Shown here one piece after another: positions 8,313 to 17,382 of a stretch of 64,000 nt of DNA. Location of the stretch: the NCBI RefSeq assembly GCF_019443505.1, contig NZ_CP080377.1:6386001-6450000 (forward strand), read 5' to 3'. Source of the stretch: Janthinobacterium sp. PAMC25594 (lineage in GTDB: Bacteria; Pseudomonadota; Gammaproteobacteria; Burkholderiales; Burkholderiaceae_D). A program made the translations under genes and the position numbers. Position 1 is the stretch's first letter. Each line of letters starts with the position of its first letter. The notes beneath the pieces are model-generated. The model was not told the DNA's origin. It made no database searches and saw nothing but the letters and a program-made list of their open reading frames with translations.

Positions 8313-8834
8313 TTACGGGACGATGTTGGCTCGGATAAATGCCTGGCATGCCCGTCCAGTCGCGGCTACCTCTTCCGTCTGCAGGATCAAGGCTTGAATA
8401 TCTCGCGCCACTGCGTCAGGAAGTAGCCCGCTGGCGGGATCGGCTGCAGTGCCTCCTTCGGGGCCACTGGCACCGGCCGGGGCGGTAGGTCCAGCACTTG
8501 GACAGAAGGCGGGCTTGCGCATGCGCTCAGCAGCAGCAAGACGAGCGCGCACATCGTTGATTTCGTCATCGTAGACTTTCGTGACGGCCGCCGCTTTGGC
8601 GGCCTGTTGCCTGGCCAGCGCCAGATTCTCGGCAGCGCGCTGCGCCACCGCCTTCGTTTCCGCCGCCGCGCGGGTCTTCTTGTCGGTATCCCACAGCGCC
8701 TGCACTTCCGCCCGGCCTTGGGCGTTACCGAGGAGGCGCTGGTAAAGCATGCCGGCACTCGCCAGCACGCACAGCATTACGGTGGCGTACAGCCAGCTGG
8801 GCACCTTGCCGGCGAACTTAGCCAGCGCACTCAC
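8313..8834 (-). CDS. Rz-like inner-membrane spanin (i-spanin)
   Basis: 173 residues: one N-terminal transmembrane helix (WLYATVMLCVLASAGMLY, about 14-31), then a long charged coiled coil (DTDKKTRAAAETKAVAQRA...) and a C-terminal tail. This is the i-spanin pattern: it spans the periplasm and, with the outer-membrane partner Rz1, fuses the two membranes in the last step of lysis. It is the last lysis gene, overlaps the endolysin stop by 4 nt, and contains the Rz1 gene nested in another frame. Confidence 0.85.
   Translation of the reverse strand: MSALAKFAGKVPSWLYATVMLCVLASAGMLYQRLLGNAQGRAEVQALWDTDKKTRAAAETKAVAQRAAENLALARQQAAKAAAVTKVYDDEINDVRARLAAAERMRKPAFCPSAGPTAPAGASGPEGGTAADPASGLLPDAVARDIQALILQTEEVAATGRACQAFIRANIVP
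8387..8569 (-). CDS. Rz1-like outer-membrane spanin lipoprotein, nested inside Rz
   Basis: 60 residues read from ATG 8569 in a different frame inside Rz. A short signal peptide ends in the lipobox LLSAC (CALVLLLLSAC), followed by a proline-rich mature part (SPPSVQVLDLPPRPVPVAP), the standard o-spanin composition. The complete nesting in Rz follows the lambda Rz/Rz1 arrangement. It should be lipidated and anchored in the outer membrane, pairing with the protein at 8313-8834. Confidence 0.85.
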   Translation of the reverse strand: MTKSTMCALVLLLLSACASPPSVQVLDLPPRPVPVAPKEALQPIPPAGYFLTQWREIFKP

Positions 8835-9355
8835 GCGAGCACCCGCTGCGCCACCGCGAATAGCGCCAGGCGCTCGGCCAGGCCATTCGTGCCGCCATTG
8901 ATGCGTCGCGTCACCTTCACCTGATCGCCGGCATCGGCCAGGGCGTTCAGCCCCTTGGTCTGCCAGAACCAGCCTGCCGAGCGGCAGGCGTTGATGGCCT
9001 GCTCGAGCAGCTCGGGCTGTGCCAGCAGATCCAGGCCCAGCGCCTGGCCACAGGCGGCGTAGTTCGCGCGCCCGGTCACCTGCAGCAGGCCCCGCCCACG
9101 GAAGCGCACGCCGTCGCCACGTTGCGTGTTGCCCAGATCGGCACGGCCCTCGTAGGCCTGGCCGCTGGCCAGCTCACGCACATAGCGTAGCTGGCCAGAC
9201 TCGTGCCCGACCTGTGACAGGAACGACGCCTGGCGCGCTGGGGTCGTGATGCCGAATTCCAGCATGGCCGCATTCAGCGGCACCAGGAAGGCTGGCGCGC
9301 GCGCGCGTGCCAGCGGCATGATGGCCAGCAGCTGGGACAGTTCCAGGGCGCTCAT
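8831..9355 (-). CDS. Glycoside hydrolase family 19 endolysin
   Basis: 174 residues with the GH19 (chitinase-like lysozyme) fold: catalytic glutamate in GHESGQLRYVRE (about 51-61), the FRGRGLLQVTGRANY block and the C-terminal VTRRINGGTNGL motif. It cleaves peptidoglycan during lysis. No signal peptide is visible, so export should depend on the holins encoded just upstream. Start ATG 9355 overlaps the preceding gene by 4 nt. Prophage 2 uses an unrelated M15 peptidase for the same job. Confidence 0.9.
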   Translation of the reverse strand: MSALELSQLLAIMPLARARAPAFLVPLNAAMLEFGITTPARQASFLSQVGHESGQLRYVRELASGQAYEGRADLGNTQRGDGVRFRGRGLLQVTGRANYAACGQALGLDLLAQPELLEQAINACRSAGWFWQTKGLNALADAGDQVKVTRRINGGTNGLAERLALFAVAQRVLA

Positions 9356-9615
9356 GGTACGGCCCTGCGGTTTTTGATCAACCAGCCAATCACGACGACA
9401 CCAGTCATGCCTACCTTCAAAAGCGCTTCACCTGGAGGTGGCTGCGTGTAGCCGTACAGTGGGCCTGCCAGCACGGCGAGCGCACCCACGCCCATCAGCA
9501 CATAGAAGAGGCGGTAAAGGTGGTTGCTGTGGCGATTCATACGATTCAGTACGCACAAAGAATGGCAGAGCAGGATGGCTCCGGCCAGCAAATTCAGGGT
9601 GAGCATGAGGCTCAT
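9352..9615 (-). CDS. Second holin-like small membrane protein
   Basis: 87 residues with three hydrophobic segments (LTLNLLAGAILLCHSL, FYVLMGVGALAVLAGPLYG, VGMTGVVVIGWLI) and a basic C-terminus. It sits between the holin and the endolysin with ATGA overlaps on both sides; prophage 2 has a protein of similar size at the same place (48882-49142). It is probably a holin or antiholin partner; which role it plays cannot be read from the sequence. Confidence 0.7.
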   Translation of the reverse strand: MSLMLTLNLLAGAILLCHSLCVLNRMNRHSNHLYRLFYVLMGVGALAVLAGPLYGYTQPPPGEALLKVGMTGVVVIGWLIKNRRAVP

Positions 9616-9977
9616 TGAACACCTCCTTTTTTCTTCAGCCAGCCCAATGCGAGCGGAACGATGGTTTGTGCCGAGACGCCGGCGGCGAACGCACAGAACC
9701 AGCGCACAGCGTCGGCAGACTTCGCCATCCAGGGAAAATATTCCATCGCACCAGCATGCGCAATGGGTCCGACATAACCGGCTACCAAGGCGCTTGTCAT
9801 GACGGAAATAACCATTTTCAGACGGCTGGTCTGGTCGACCATCGACAAGGCGACAAGGCCGCCTGCTAGGCCGACGAGTAGCACATCGTATTCCAGGCCG
9901 AGGATCGAGCCGGTCAGTGTCACGGTACCGAGAGCGAGTGCACCGCCGGCGGCGGTAATTGTTGCGGGTTCAGTCAT
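9612..9977 (-). CDS. Phage holin
   Basis: 121 residues, four hydrophobic stretches and a basic tail (LGWLKKKGG). It is clearly related to 49139-49504 of prophage 2 (shared GTVTLTGSILG-type start and C-terminal LKKKG/LRKKGD). It is first in the lysis cassette and forms the inner-membrane lesion that releases the endolysin. The upstream spacer (9978-10169) is AT-rich and may contain the promoter, but I did not find a clear one. Confidence 0.75.
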   Translation of the reverse strand: MTEPATITAAGGALALGTVTLTGSILGLEYDVLLVGLAGGLVALSMVDQTSRLKMVISVMTSALVAGYVGPIAHAGAMEYFPWMAKSADAVRWFCAFAAGVSAQTIVPLALGWLKKKGGVQ

Positions 9978-10169
9978 GGGTGCCTTTGATGGGGTAGGTA
10001 GGTCTCAGTCTTTACGGCTTAACTAAGTAGTCAAGAGGGTATGCCTTTGACATAAATAGACGGGTTGAAGTTAATTTTTGACTAGACTCAATACCTATGG
10101 GGGATATTCCAATCTAATCATTTACCAACATGCAACATTGTTACTTTTCATGCATTAGTAAATAATTTA

Positions 10170-11828
10170 TTACCCTATGTTGTAGCCTAACTGGGATACT
10201 GCAATGTCCAACGTAACACTAAATCCTGACGACGCATTAGTTACAACAACAAAACCATTGGCATCAAGGGAGTATGTAGGCGCCCCCCATCCGGAAGTAT
10301 TGAATACGACCGTATCGCAAATCTTAGTAAATGTATTTGCGCCACCTTGGCCAGATGCCATTGTTGCAATGCCTAATGTTGACCATCTATAATTTGCGCC
10401 ACGCGCAGTTATATGCAACAACATTCCTGTTTTAATTCCTGCATTTCTATTGAATGTTAGGTCAACGTTTACACCGCCGCCATTTACTACGGGGGTAGCG
10501 CTTGATGTATAAGGTCGCCGCAGCAAGGAAAGTTGCCCATTTGATGCAAGCGTTATGTGCTCACAGAGGCGAGCAGTACCAAGAGTCCAATTCTCATTAA
10601 CTGATAGGATGGTGGAGTCCATTAATAAATTACCAGGGCCTTGACCTAATACAACTTGTTTTGTGGCGCTCGGCTCAAGGGTAATTGAGCCATGGAAAAT
10701 TGCAGGAACGTTAGGGTTAGTACCATTGTGCTGAACAAGGATAACTGGGCCGCCTTGTGGCCATAACTGTAAGCTAAGTGGTGAATTATATGGAAAGCAT
10801 CCATCACCTACGGTCACAACCGGGTATCCGGTTGCGCCATTGACCAAACAATCCCGCAGTCCAGACCCGTGGAAGCTCGCATCTCCACTGGACTTTCTGT
10901 ATTCAATTGGTTTTAAGCAAGATGATTTGAATTCACAAGAATCTGCTATAAGATATTCACCAAATGAACCCGCAGTTTTATTATTAAATAGAAATCCACC
11001 GGACAGGTCGGAGAAAACACAGTCACTAAATGTCATTCCACATTGTCCATCTATTTCTATAGCTATCTGCGTCCCGTTTCCTTTAAATCCGATATTGCAC
11101 CAATTTGCGGACAAAAGGCGGCCGCTACCTCCCTGTATGTAACAAGAAGATGCGCCTGCTGGAATGTTGGAAAAATCAAAAACAGAGAACATTCCATTTT
11201 CGCCAAACATCACAGGTGCCGAGAAGCTGCTCAGCTTTATAAGTGGAGCATCAATTCTGTATACACCTGCTGGTACGTGTAATGCAATTCCTCGAGGGAC
11301 GCACCAGTCCCATGCGGCCTGTATTGATTCTCCAACATTAATTGCTTTTGTTCCAGCCTTGACGTCATTAATCTGCTCAATAGACATAAAATCAAATAAG
11401 CTTGTTTGGTCGCGTAGTTTATCCTGCACGGTTCGGAATGCCGAACCAATCGCCGATGAAATCCAACCAATAAGGCTGGATCCGAGAAAACTAGCCAACA
11501 GCGCTATAAATGTGTTGGTAAGATTATTAACTCCATCTGCTTTGCGCGTCCATACCGTCGTACCGTCTGATCGTTTAAGGCTGATATCGTATGAGCCATT
11601 ACCCAGGTACAGAGGCGTCGGCAGCTCTCCCCGCGCATTGAGCGCGATGTACTGGCCACCCAGGCCATCGGCCGTGTAGGTCTGCGGCACGGTGCCCTCA
11701 GGATCGGTGTAAGCCACTTTCTGGGCCGTAGTGCCGAAGGCATACGTATACAGGCGGCCACCGACCAGGGTGATGCCGTCGTCGGTGAATTCCTGGACGT
11801 TGAAAAGTGCTGGCTGGCTTGCTGACAT
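10170..11828 (-). CDS. Tailspike protein (beta-helix receptor-binding protein)
   Basis: 552 residues from ATG 11828. The N-terminus (about 1-110) is a head-binding adaptor of the tailspike type (GGRLYTYAFGTTAQ, YIALNARGELPTPLYLGNGSY). The remainder is a glycine/asparagine-rich beta-helix pattern typical of pectate-lyase-like spikes that bind or cleave surface polysaccharide. The receptor-binding part is visibly AT-richer than the adaptor, a sign of horizontal exchange. It carries no variable repeat of the DGR. Two terminators precede it, so it probably has its own promoter or depends on antitermination. Confidence 0.8.
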   Translation of the reverse strand: MSASQPALFNVQEFTDDGITLVGGRLYTYAFGTTAQKVAYTDPEGTVPQTYTADGLGGQYIALNARGELPTPLYLGNGSYDISLKRSDGTTVWTRKADGVNNLTNTFIALLASFLGSSLIGWISSAIGSAFRTVQDKLRDQTSLFDFMSIEQINDVKAGTKAINVGESIQAAWDWCVPRGIALHVPAGVYRIDAPLIKLSSFSAPVMFGENGMFSVFDFSNIPAGASSCYIQGGSGRLLSANWCNIGFKGNGTQIAIEIDGQCGMTFSDCVFSDLSGGFLFNNKTAGSFGEYLIADSCEFKSSCLKPIEYRKSSGDASFHGSGLRDCLVNGATGYPVVTVGDGCFPYNSPLSLQLWPQGGPVILVQHNGTNPNVPAIFHGSITLEPSATKQVVLGQGPGNLLMDSTILSVNENWTLGTARLCEHITLASNGQLSLLRRPYTSSATPVVNGGGVNVDLTFNRNAGIKTGMLLHITARGANYRWSTLGIATMASGQGGANTFTKICDTVVFNTSGWGAPTYSLDANGFVVVTNASSGFSVTLDIAVSQLGYNIG

Positions 11829-11844
11829 GGTTGGCCCTGGAAAC

Positions 11845-11869
11845 AAAAAAGCCCCGCATGAGCGAGGCT
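11845..11869 (-). terminator. Intrinsic terminator upstream of the tailspike gene
   Basis: On the minus strand AGCCTCGCTCATGCGGGGCT forms a stem-loop followed by six T. It lies between the injection gene at 11923-14154 and the tailspike. Confidence 0.7.
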
Positions 11870-11876
11870 GGAAAAG

Positions 11877-11901
11877 AAAAAGCCGCCTGGAAGGGCGGCG
11901 T
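11877..11901 (-). terminator. Second, tandem intrinsic terminator
   Basis: On the minus strand CGCCGCCCTTCCAGGCGGC is followed by five T, immediately before the terminator at 11845-11869. Tandem terminators would separate the virion operon from tailspike expression. Confidence 0.65.
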
Positions 11902-11922
11902 GCTGGGTGCGTGGGGTGCGGG

Positions 11923-14154
11923 TTACTGCTGCTGGATGCGTGCTGGCGTTGACAGGTTGCCGGACAGGCTTCCGCCGGCCTGGCCAGCCAAGGCACCGAC
12001 GCCGCCATTCAGCATCAAATTGTGGTCGTTCAGCTGTTGCACGATCTTGACGATGGCATTCATGTTTTGCTGGCCCTCGGCGCCGCGCGACAGGAGCATG
12101 GCGCCCATTTGGTTACGCACGGGCTCCGGAATGGCCACGCGGTTCCAAGCATTCTTGGCGGCGCCAATCGCCACCAGCGGGTTGCCGGCCTTCAGCGCCG
12201 CAACGCTGCTGCCAGCCTCGGTGAGTGCGCGCGTGTCCAGGTCGCCCATGCCCGCCAGGCGCGCCGCTGTCTGTGAACCCACGCCGACGCTCTGGATGCG
12301 CTTCAATTGCGCTTCCTTGGCCACATCAGCGGCAAACTCGCGGTAGGCGCGCTGGCTGCCGAAGATTGCGCGCAATTTCTCTTGCGTCGCTGGCTCCTTC
12401 CACATATTCATGATGTTGGTCTGGCCGCCCTGGGTGCCGAGCTTTTCGCGCAGACCCTCAAAGGCACCGATGCGAAATGCTTGCAGCTCGTTGTCGCTCA
12501 TGTTACGCACAACGGTGTTGATACCGGCCTCACCCTGATTGATCGACTTCTTGCCCGCGTTGGCCGCATCGATCAGGGAGCTGGGCTGCGAAAACGCGTT
12601 GCGGGCGGACTGGTACAGAGACACCCGGGTTTGCGGGTCGGTCGTGACCGTGTCGAGTTCGTTGATTAATTTGCTGCGCAAGTCCGTGATCGAGCGGCCC
12701 AGCGCCGTCACTGTGCCATCAGGCTTCGTCGCGCTCGAGGACTTCAACAAGTCGTCCAGGCCTTGCTTGACGTGATCCAAGTCGCCCATTCCCCACTTGC
12801 CGGACTGGTTCATGATGCCATTCGCTGCGGGCGTGCCGTCGATGGTAAAGGGCTGCTGGTAACCGGTCGCAATCTTGCGGCCGAGCGCTACGGCGCCCAG
12901 CTTGTCCGCGTCGGCAACGATGGCTTTCAAGGTATCTGATGGCTGCACCTCAATTTGGCGCAGTTGCGCATACAGCGGAGCCGAATCTTGGTTGCGGCGA
13001 GAAATTAGCGCCTCCACGGTGGTTGCTTGTCGCTGTCCCTGGGTATCCAAGGCTTTCTCGGCCGCGCTGCGCATGCGCTCGCCCACGCCGGCCGTGCGCT
13101 GCCGCTGTAGGTTATACACGGATTCCTTGGTCCGGCCGGGCAGGGTGGCCAGCGTATCGAGCAGCTGATTCGTATTGCGCCCGGCGGCATCCGCCAGCAC
13201 TGCCTCATCGCCCAGCTTGCCGAAGCGGGCCGCCACCTGGGTGAGCGGGTTGACGTAGCCGCCGGTCGCCAGGGTTCCGCGCGCGTCGCGCGCGATAGCC
13301 TCGGCCGCTTTTTGTTTTGCATATTCAAGGGCGGATGACTGGGAAAAACGCTGTTTCACGTTGCCCGCGATGGCGCCCAGGCCGCTCACCACTGGCGATG
13401 AGATGCCGCCAAACGCCGCGCTGGCGGCGGCCGACGTAGCCGCATCGCCCAGCGAGCCGCCAAAGGTGTCGGCATTAGAGTTAGTGGCGCCCATGACGCC
13501 ACCGTAGGCGGCGCCCACGCCAGCGGCCTGTGCGGCACGTGGCAGCGCACCAATGACCTTGCCGGCCTGCTGCGTGATGCCGGCCATCTGCATCAATTTT
13601 GCGCCGCCTTTCACTAGGGCGCCACCGACCGGCAGCGACGCGAGGATATCGCCACTTACTTCACCCGCCAGGGCGGACAGCGGGTTCTTCTCTTTATAGG
13701 GCGCCAGATCGGCAGTCAGCCGCGCGCGGCCTTCCTCTGCATCCTTGACCAGCCAGTTACCGGCCCGATTCAACAGGGATGGGGATTTATTGCTGGTAAC
13801 CAAATCCGATAATGACGGGGTTGGTGACGTGACGCTATCGAGGCCGACCAGGCCCTTGCCCACAAGCCGCTGCGCGCCCAGGACGAAGCGTCCGGCACTA
13901 GATCCGGCGCCAGCGCCGGCGGCCACCACGCCATCGAGAAAGCCGCCGCCTTTTGCTTTGGAGGCATCCGGCGCGGCTGCAGCAGGCTGCGGACCGCCAA
14001 GATGGCTGACGATTTCTTCCGGCTTGTATCCGGCACTCGATGCAGCCTTGATTTTTTCGCCATATTCAGGCATTGCGGCCAGGTGACCGACAATTTCAGC
14101 ATCACCATAGCCGGCCGCCTTGGCCTGCGCAATTTTCTCTTGTACGGTAGCCAT
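11923..14154 (-). CDS. Large internal virion / DNA ejection protein (P22 gp16 position)
   Basis: 743 residues. The N-terminus contains two short alpha-helical repeats (IAQAKAAGYGDAEIVGHL, IKAASSAGYKPEEIVSHL) also seen in other podovirus ejection proteins, then a glycine/alanine-rich, partly hydrophobic middle and long helices. P22 order is gp7-gp20-gp16, and this is the third of three such genes, so gp16-like is a positional assignment. Such proteins are carried in the virion and enter the cell envelope to let DNA through. It begins 3 bp after the preceding gene. Confidence 0.7.
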   Translation of the reverse strand: MATVQEKIAQAKAAGYGDAEIVGHLAAMPEYGEKIKAASSAGYKPEEIVSHLGGPQPAAAAPDASKAKGGGFLDGVVAAGAGAGSSAGRFVLGAQRLVGKGLVGLDSVTSPTPSLSDLVTSNKSPSLLNRAGNWLVKDAEEGRARLTADLAPYKEKNPLSALAGEVSGDILASLPVGGALVKGGAKLMQMAGITQQAGKVIGALPRAAQAAGVGAAYGGVMGATNSNADTFGGSLGDAATSAAASAAFGGISSPVVSGLGAIAGNVKQRFSQSSALEYAKQKAAEAIARDARGTLATGGYVNPLTQVAARFGKLGDEAVLADAAGRNTNQLLDTLATLPGRTKESVYNLQRQRTAGVGERMRSAAEKALDTQGQRQATTVEALISRRNQDSAPLYAQLRQIEVQPSDTLKAIVADADKLGAVALGRKIATGYQQPFTIDGTPAANGIMNQSGKWGMGDLDHVKQGLDDLLKSSSATKPDGTVTALGRSITDLRSKLINELDTVTTDPQTRVSLYQSARNAFSQPSSLIDAANAGKKSINQGEAGINTVVRNMSDNELQAFRIGAFEGLREKLGTQGGQTNIMNMWKEPATQEKLRAIFGSQRAYREFAADVAKEAQLKRIQSVGVGSQTAARLAGMGDLDTRALTEAGSSVAALKAGNPLVAIGAAKNAWNRVAIPEPVRNQMGAMLLSRGAEGQQNMNAIVKIVQQLNDHNLMLNGGVGALAGQAGGSLSGNLSTPARIQQQ

Positions 14155-14157
14155 GGA

Positions 14158-15411
14158 TTATTTGAAAATGTCGTTGAGGGATGGCTTGGCGACGCCAGAG
14201 TCCGCGGTGAATGCGGAGTTTCCGGCGTTCTTTTTCAAGCCTTGAATCGTGGTTTTTCTGGCCTTGGCTTTTTGTGCTATCACGCCAACGCTGTCGCCTG
14301 GCTGGGGGAAGTACTGTTTAACGGCATTATCGAATTCCGATGCGGCAATCGCGGCACCGGACTCTTGTCGCAGCACCGCATTCACAAAATCGCGTTGGGC
14401 TTGCTCTGCCTTTTGATCACTATCTGTCAACGAGAATTTGTTGGCGGCGGCGCTCAGAGCGCCACCGATAAGGGGAAAGCCTTCCAGTGATCGCTTTGAG
14501 TTGACGGCCGCAGGCCGGTAATCAATCGAGTTCAAAATCCTATCTGCCTCTTCGGCACGCGCACCGAAGATGGCAGATTTGCCTTCGAATTCGGTCGGCT
14601 TGCCTTTGACGATTTTCGGATCGGCTGGCCCGCCAGGGATAAATACAAGTGTTCCATCTTGGTTGGCACGATAGCCAGTAGGGATGCGGCCTTGGCTTGC
14701 AGCCTTACGGGCACGCTCATCGACCTTGTTTTGCCCGGACACCGTCACAGCACGGTTTGCATCGCCCTCGGACTTGATACGGGCGTTGGTGGCAATGTTG
14801 TTCGCATCGGGCGCGATCTGGCCGGCCGCATCCTTGGCCGACATTATCCGTTGCAACATGCTGACCTGCCATTTCGGGAAGTCGGCAGGGTTTTTCGGGA
14901 TAGTCTGCCGCACAAGCGCCGCCTGCTCAGGATCGATATCACCAGCCTGTTCATGTAAAGCCAGGCTGACCAGTGCCTGCTGCGGGTCGGTAAAGGCCGC
15001 AATATCCTGAATGGATTTCTGGCGCTTTTCTTCTCGTTGCTTATAGGCAAGGCCGTCTTTCTCCGCCGTGAGCTTGCCGGTCTGCGCGGTCAGGTGCTCA
15101 TTGGTCGCCTTGGCGTTCGCCAGCTCCTGCTGCTGCTTCGTATAGGCGAGTGCGTGCTTGCCGTAACCGGCCTGGGCCAACCCCACCGCGACCTGGTCTG
15201 GCGTCTGCCCACTCGAAACGAGGCGGGAAAGCGCGTTATCGGCGCCACGTTCGCGCGTATAGTCGTCTTGCTTTTGCTGCCCGGCAGCCAGTGTCAGTGC
15301 ATTTTGCTGCAGCGTCTGCTTGCGCGCGTCGGCCTGGTCGTACTCGTCGGCGTATTCCAGCACCGACTTCGGCGGCCGCAGGTACTGCTGGAAAATATTG
15401 TCGTCTGCCAT
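14158..15411 (-). CDS. DNA ejection protein (P22 gp20 position)
   Basis: 417 residues, starting MADDNIFQQYL. Mostly helical, charged and glutamine-rich with coiled-coil potential (ALAYTKQQQELANAKATNEHL; REEKRQKSIQDI). There is no enzymatic motif. Position between the gp7-like and gp16-like genes and comparable length support an internal virion role. Spacing of 2-3 bp to both neighbours indicates one operon. Confidence 0.65.
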   Translation of the reverse strand: MADDNIFQQYLRPPKSVLEYADEYDQADARKQTLQQNALTLAAGQQKQDDYTRERGADNALSRLVSSGQTPDQVAVGLAQAGYGKHALAYTKQQQELANAKATNEHLTAQTGKLTAEKDGLAYKQREEKRQKSIQDIAAFTDPQQALVSLALHEQAGDIDPEQAALVRQTIPKNPADFPKWQVSMLQRIMSAKDAAGQIAPDANNIATNARIKSEGDANRAVTVSGQNKVDERARKAASQGRIPTGYRANQDGTLVFIPGGPADPKIVKGKPTEFEGKSAIFGARAEEADRILNSIDYRPAAVNSKRSLEGFPLIGGALSAAANKFSLTDSDQKAEQAQRDFVNAVLRQESGAAIAASEFDNAVKQYFPQPGDSVGVIAQKAKARKTTIQGLKKNAGNSAFTADSGVAKPSLNDIFK

Positions 15412-15413
15412 TT

Positions 15414-16112
15414 TTATCCTCCACTCGCTGCTTGTGCGTTGATTCGCGCCATTTCGTCAGCGTAACCGCCTGCTGGCTGCCCGGTTCCTGCGCTGCGCCC
15501 ATAAATCGCGGCGAGTTGATTGCCAGTATTGGCCCAGATGTTCCCCTGGGCCAGCGTGGCAGCGCCGGCGTTGTTGGCAGCAGCGCGGGTCAGCGCGTTG
15601 TTCGATGCCGTGGCCTCTGCGCCCAATGCGCTCACATTTTGAGTGCTGGTCTGCCCGATATTGGCCAGCGCGGCCAGGCGATTCAGGCGGTCGGTGCGCG
15701 TCTGGTTAGCGCGGTTGTATGCCGCGCTGTAGCCGCTGGTGGCGTAGTCGCTGCCGTACTGGGCCGCAGCCTTCAGGGCTGCGCCGGAGATGCGGCCACC
15801 GGCGGCCGAGGTTTGGCGGTTAATTGCCTGCTGGCCCTGATCCAGGCCAAACTGGTAACCGGGTTCGAGCTGGACCTGGCTCCGATCGAGCGGAGTATCG
15901 TTTTCCGTTGCGAACGTGCCAAGGGCCTTGGTGCCAGCTGCCAAGTACGGCGCATAATCCGATCGCGTCAGATCGTACTGGCGACGACTTTCCGCCAGGC
16001 TATCGGCAGTACCCTGCGCTTGCTGGTCGGCGGCGTTGCCGGCGGCGTTCGAACTGATCAGCGAGCCCCCAATGGTGCCGACGACTGCGGCTCCCGCTAC
16101 CCAAAATGTCAT
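15414..16112 (-). CDS. DNA ejection protein (P22 gp7 position)
   Basis: 232 residues with an N-terminal glycine-rich hydrophobic segment (VAGAAVVGTIGGSLI, about 5-19) followed by helical, Ala/Asn/Gln-rich sequence. P22 gp7 is of similar size and is the first of the ejection genes. It overlaps the cupin-like gene by 4 nt. Confidence 0.65.
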   Translation of the reverse strand: MTFWVAGAAVVGTIGGSLISSNAAGNAADQQAQGTADSLAESRRQYDLTRSDYAPYLAAGTKALGTFATENDTPLDRSQVQLEPGYQFGLDQGQQAINRQTSAAGGRISGAALKAAAQYGSDYATSGYSAAYNRANQTRTDRLNRLAALANIGQTSTQNVSALGAEATASNNALTRAAANNAGAATLAQGNIWANTGNQLAAIYGRSAGTGQPAGGYADEMARINAQAASGG

Positions 16113-16582
16113 GACAGAACTCCTTGCGTCGTGTTTTTGATCAAATTGCCAGCGGCGTACATTGCTGTCGGTTCGTCCTCGACCAGTTCTGCCTCGGCCG
16201 CATCGACGTCAGTCGCATCAGTACGATGAAACGTCATACACAGGGCATCCGTTTTCGCGTAGACCGCGCGCTTGGTGCCTGGCATGCTTTCAATCATGGC
16301 CGGGCCGGTAATGCACTGCACGCCGCTATCAGTAGTGATACAGACCGTGCCGCTGACAATCAGGTAGAAGTGCTCCTTGCGGTGCACCTTGCCGACCACC
16401 AGTACGCCAGCTGGGCGCCAGACTTCCCGGCAGTACATGCCGCCATGAAAGCGATGCTTAGTTTCTGGCTGATACTGCGGTAGTTTGCTCAGGTCTTCCT
16501 GCAGCCGGCGCACCTGGTCGTGCATCGTGCGGGCCGGCACTGGCGCGAAACCGCATCCATAGGTCACCGTGATTTTCTGCAT
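16109..16582 (-). CDS. Cupin-fold phage protein of unknown role
   Basis: 157 residues with a single cupin-like barrel: HRFHGGMYCREVWRPAGVLVVG, then HRKEHFYLIVSGTVCITTDSG. The pairs of His and Glu/His in these strands could bind a metal. It lies inside the virion operon between a small structural gene and the gp7-like gene, roughly where P22 has gp14, suggesting a virion or assembly role, but nothing in the sequence proves it. It could also act on a small molecule. Confidence 0.6.
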   Translation of the reverse strand: MQKITVTYGCGFAPVPARTMHDQVRRLQEDLSKLPQYQPETKHRFHGGMYCREVWRPAGVLVVGKVHRKEHFYLIVSGTVCITTDSGVQCITGPAMIESMPGTKRAVYAKTDALCMTFHRTDATDVDAAEAELVEDEPTAMYAAGNLIKNTTQGVLS

Positions 16583-16584
16583 GA

Positions 16585-16956
16585 TCAGCCAGCCACCCCG
16601 ATCTCACCTTCGCCCGAAATCGTCAGCGCGCTGGCCGTGCCAGCGCCGCCGACCAGGTATTCGCCTGCATCGAGGCGCAGCATGCCGTACCAGTCGTAGG
16701 AGTTGTTGGCGGGCACCTGCTGGCCAGCGCCGATGACTTCGGTGCCCGCTGCGTTGGCGCCACTGGCACCGAGGAATGTCGAGAAGGCCGCGGCGCTGGC
16801 TGTCTTGTTCGTCACGCGGATATGCTTGAGCACGATGTACTGCGACGATGCACCAGCGTTGACGCCGCCGGCGGCCGTGGGCGGGCTGAGCAAGTTGGTG
16901 GTCAGCGTCGCGCTCAGGGCGACTGGGCCAAAGCGGAAAGTCTTATTCGAGGCCAT
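16585..16956 (-). CDS. Small beta-rich phage structural protein (unknown)
   Basis: 123 residues, alanine/glycine/threonine-rich with alternating strand pattern (FGPVALSATLTTNLLSP; YIVLKHIRVTNKT; YLVGGAGTASALTIS). This composition is typical of head decoration or tail-associated proteins of podoviruses. It starts ATG 16956, 9 bp after the collagen-like gene. Function not recognised. Confidence 0.6.
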   Translation of the reverse strand: MASNKTFRFGPVALSATLTTNLLSPPTAAGGVNAGASSQYIVLKHIRVTNKTASAAAFSTFLGASGANAAGTEVIGAGQQVPANNSYDWYGMLRLDAGEYLVGGAGTASALTISGEGEIGVAG

Positions 16957-16965
16957 GGTTGCCTT

Positions 16966-17382
16966 TCAGTTAGGTTTGACGGGCCAGAATACGTCAGTCG
17001 TCTCTGGCTCTTGCAGCATAAAAATGGCGGGGCCCGGCTTTCCGGGCTCGCCGTCCCGGCCTGGTGGACCGGGCACAAACTCTGTTGAGCCGCCGCCCTC
17101 ATCGCCCAGCGTTATCGCCGGGCCGGTTGAACCCTGATCACCTGGGAAGCCACGGGGACCAGGCGGCGGCGGGATTGATTCGGCGCCGTCGCTGCCTTCG
17201 GCTAGCAGGCCCATGAAGGCGCCCATGGCAAAATTGTTGAAATTCTGCAAGGTGCTGGATGACTGGGCATTGAGCGACTCGAAATAACGCGCCCATTCCG
17301 GCGTGATGTAGATCTCGACTTGCTTGCCCGCCACCATTGCGGTACCGATAGCGATACGGGTTGGGGCTGGGACGCTAATCAT
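16966..17382 (-). CDS. Collagen-like phage protein (position of P22 tail needle gp26)
   Basis: 138 residues from ATG 17382. After an N-terminal domain (residues 1-75, ISVPAPTRIAIG...) come collagen-like Gly-X-Y stretches (GPRGFPGDQG; PGPPGRDGEPGKPGP), which form trimeric stalks. In P22 the gene after gp10 is the trimeric needle gp26, so this may be its counterpart; that is inferred from order. The start overlaps the 3' end of the gp10-like gene by 8 nt. Confidence 0.65.
   Translation of the reverse strand: MISVPAPTRIAIGTAMVAGKQVEIYITPEWARYFESLNAQSSSTLQNFNNFAMGAFMGLLAEGSDGAESIPPPPGPRGFPGDQGSTGPAITLGDEGGGSTEFVPGPPGRDGEPGKPGPAIFMLQEPETTDVFWPVKPN

Noticed and set aside
10170..11828. Tailspike as a DGR target
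   Set aside because: No copy of the template repeat or its 3' constant block is present in the gene.
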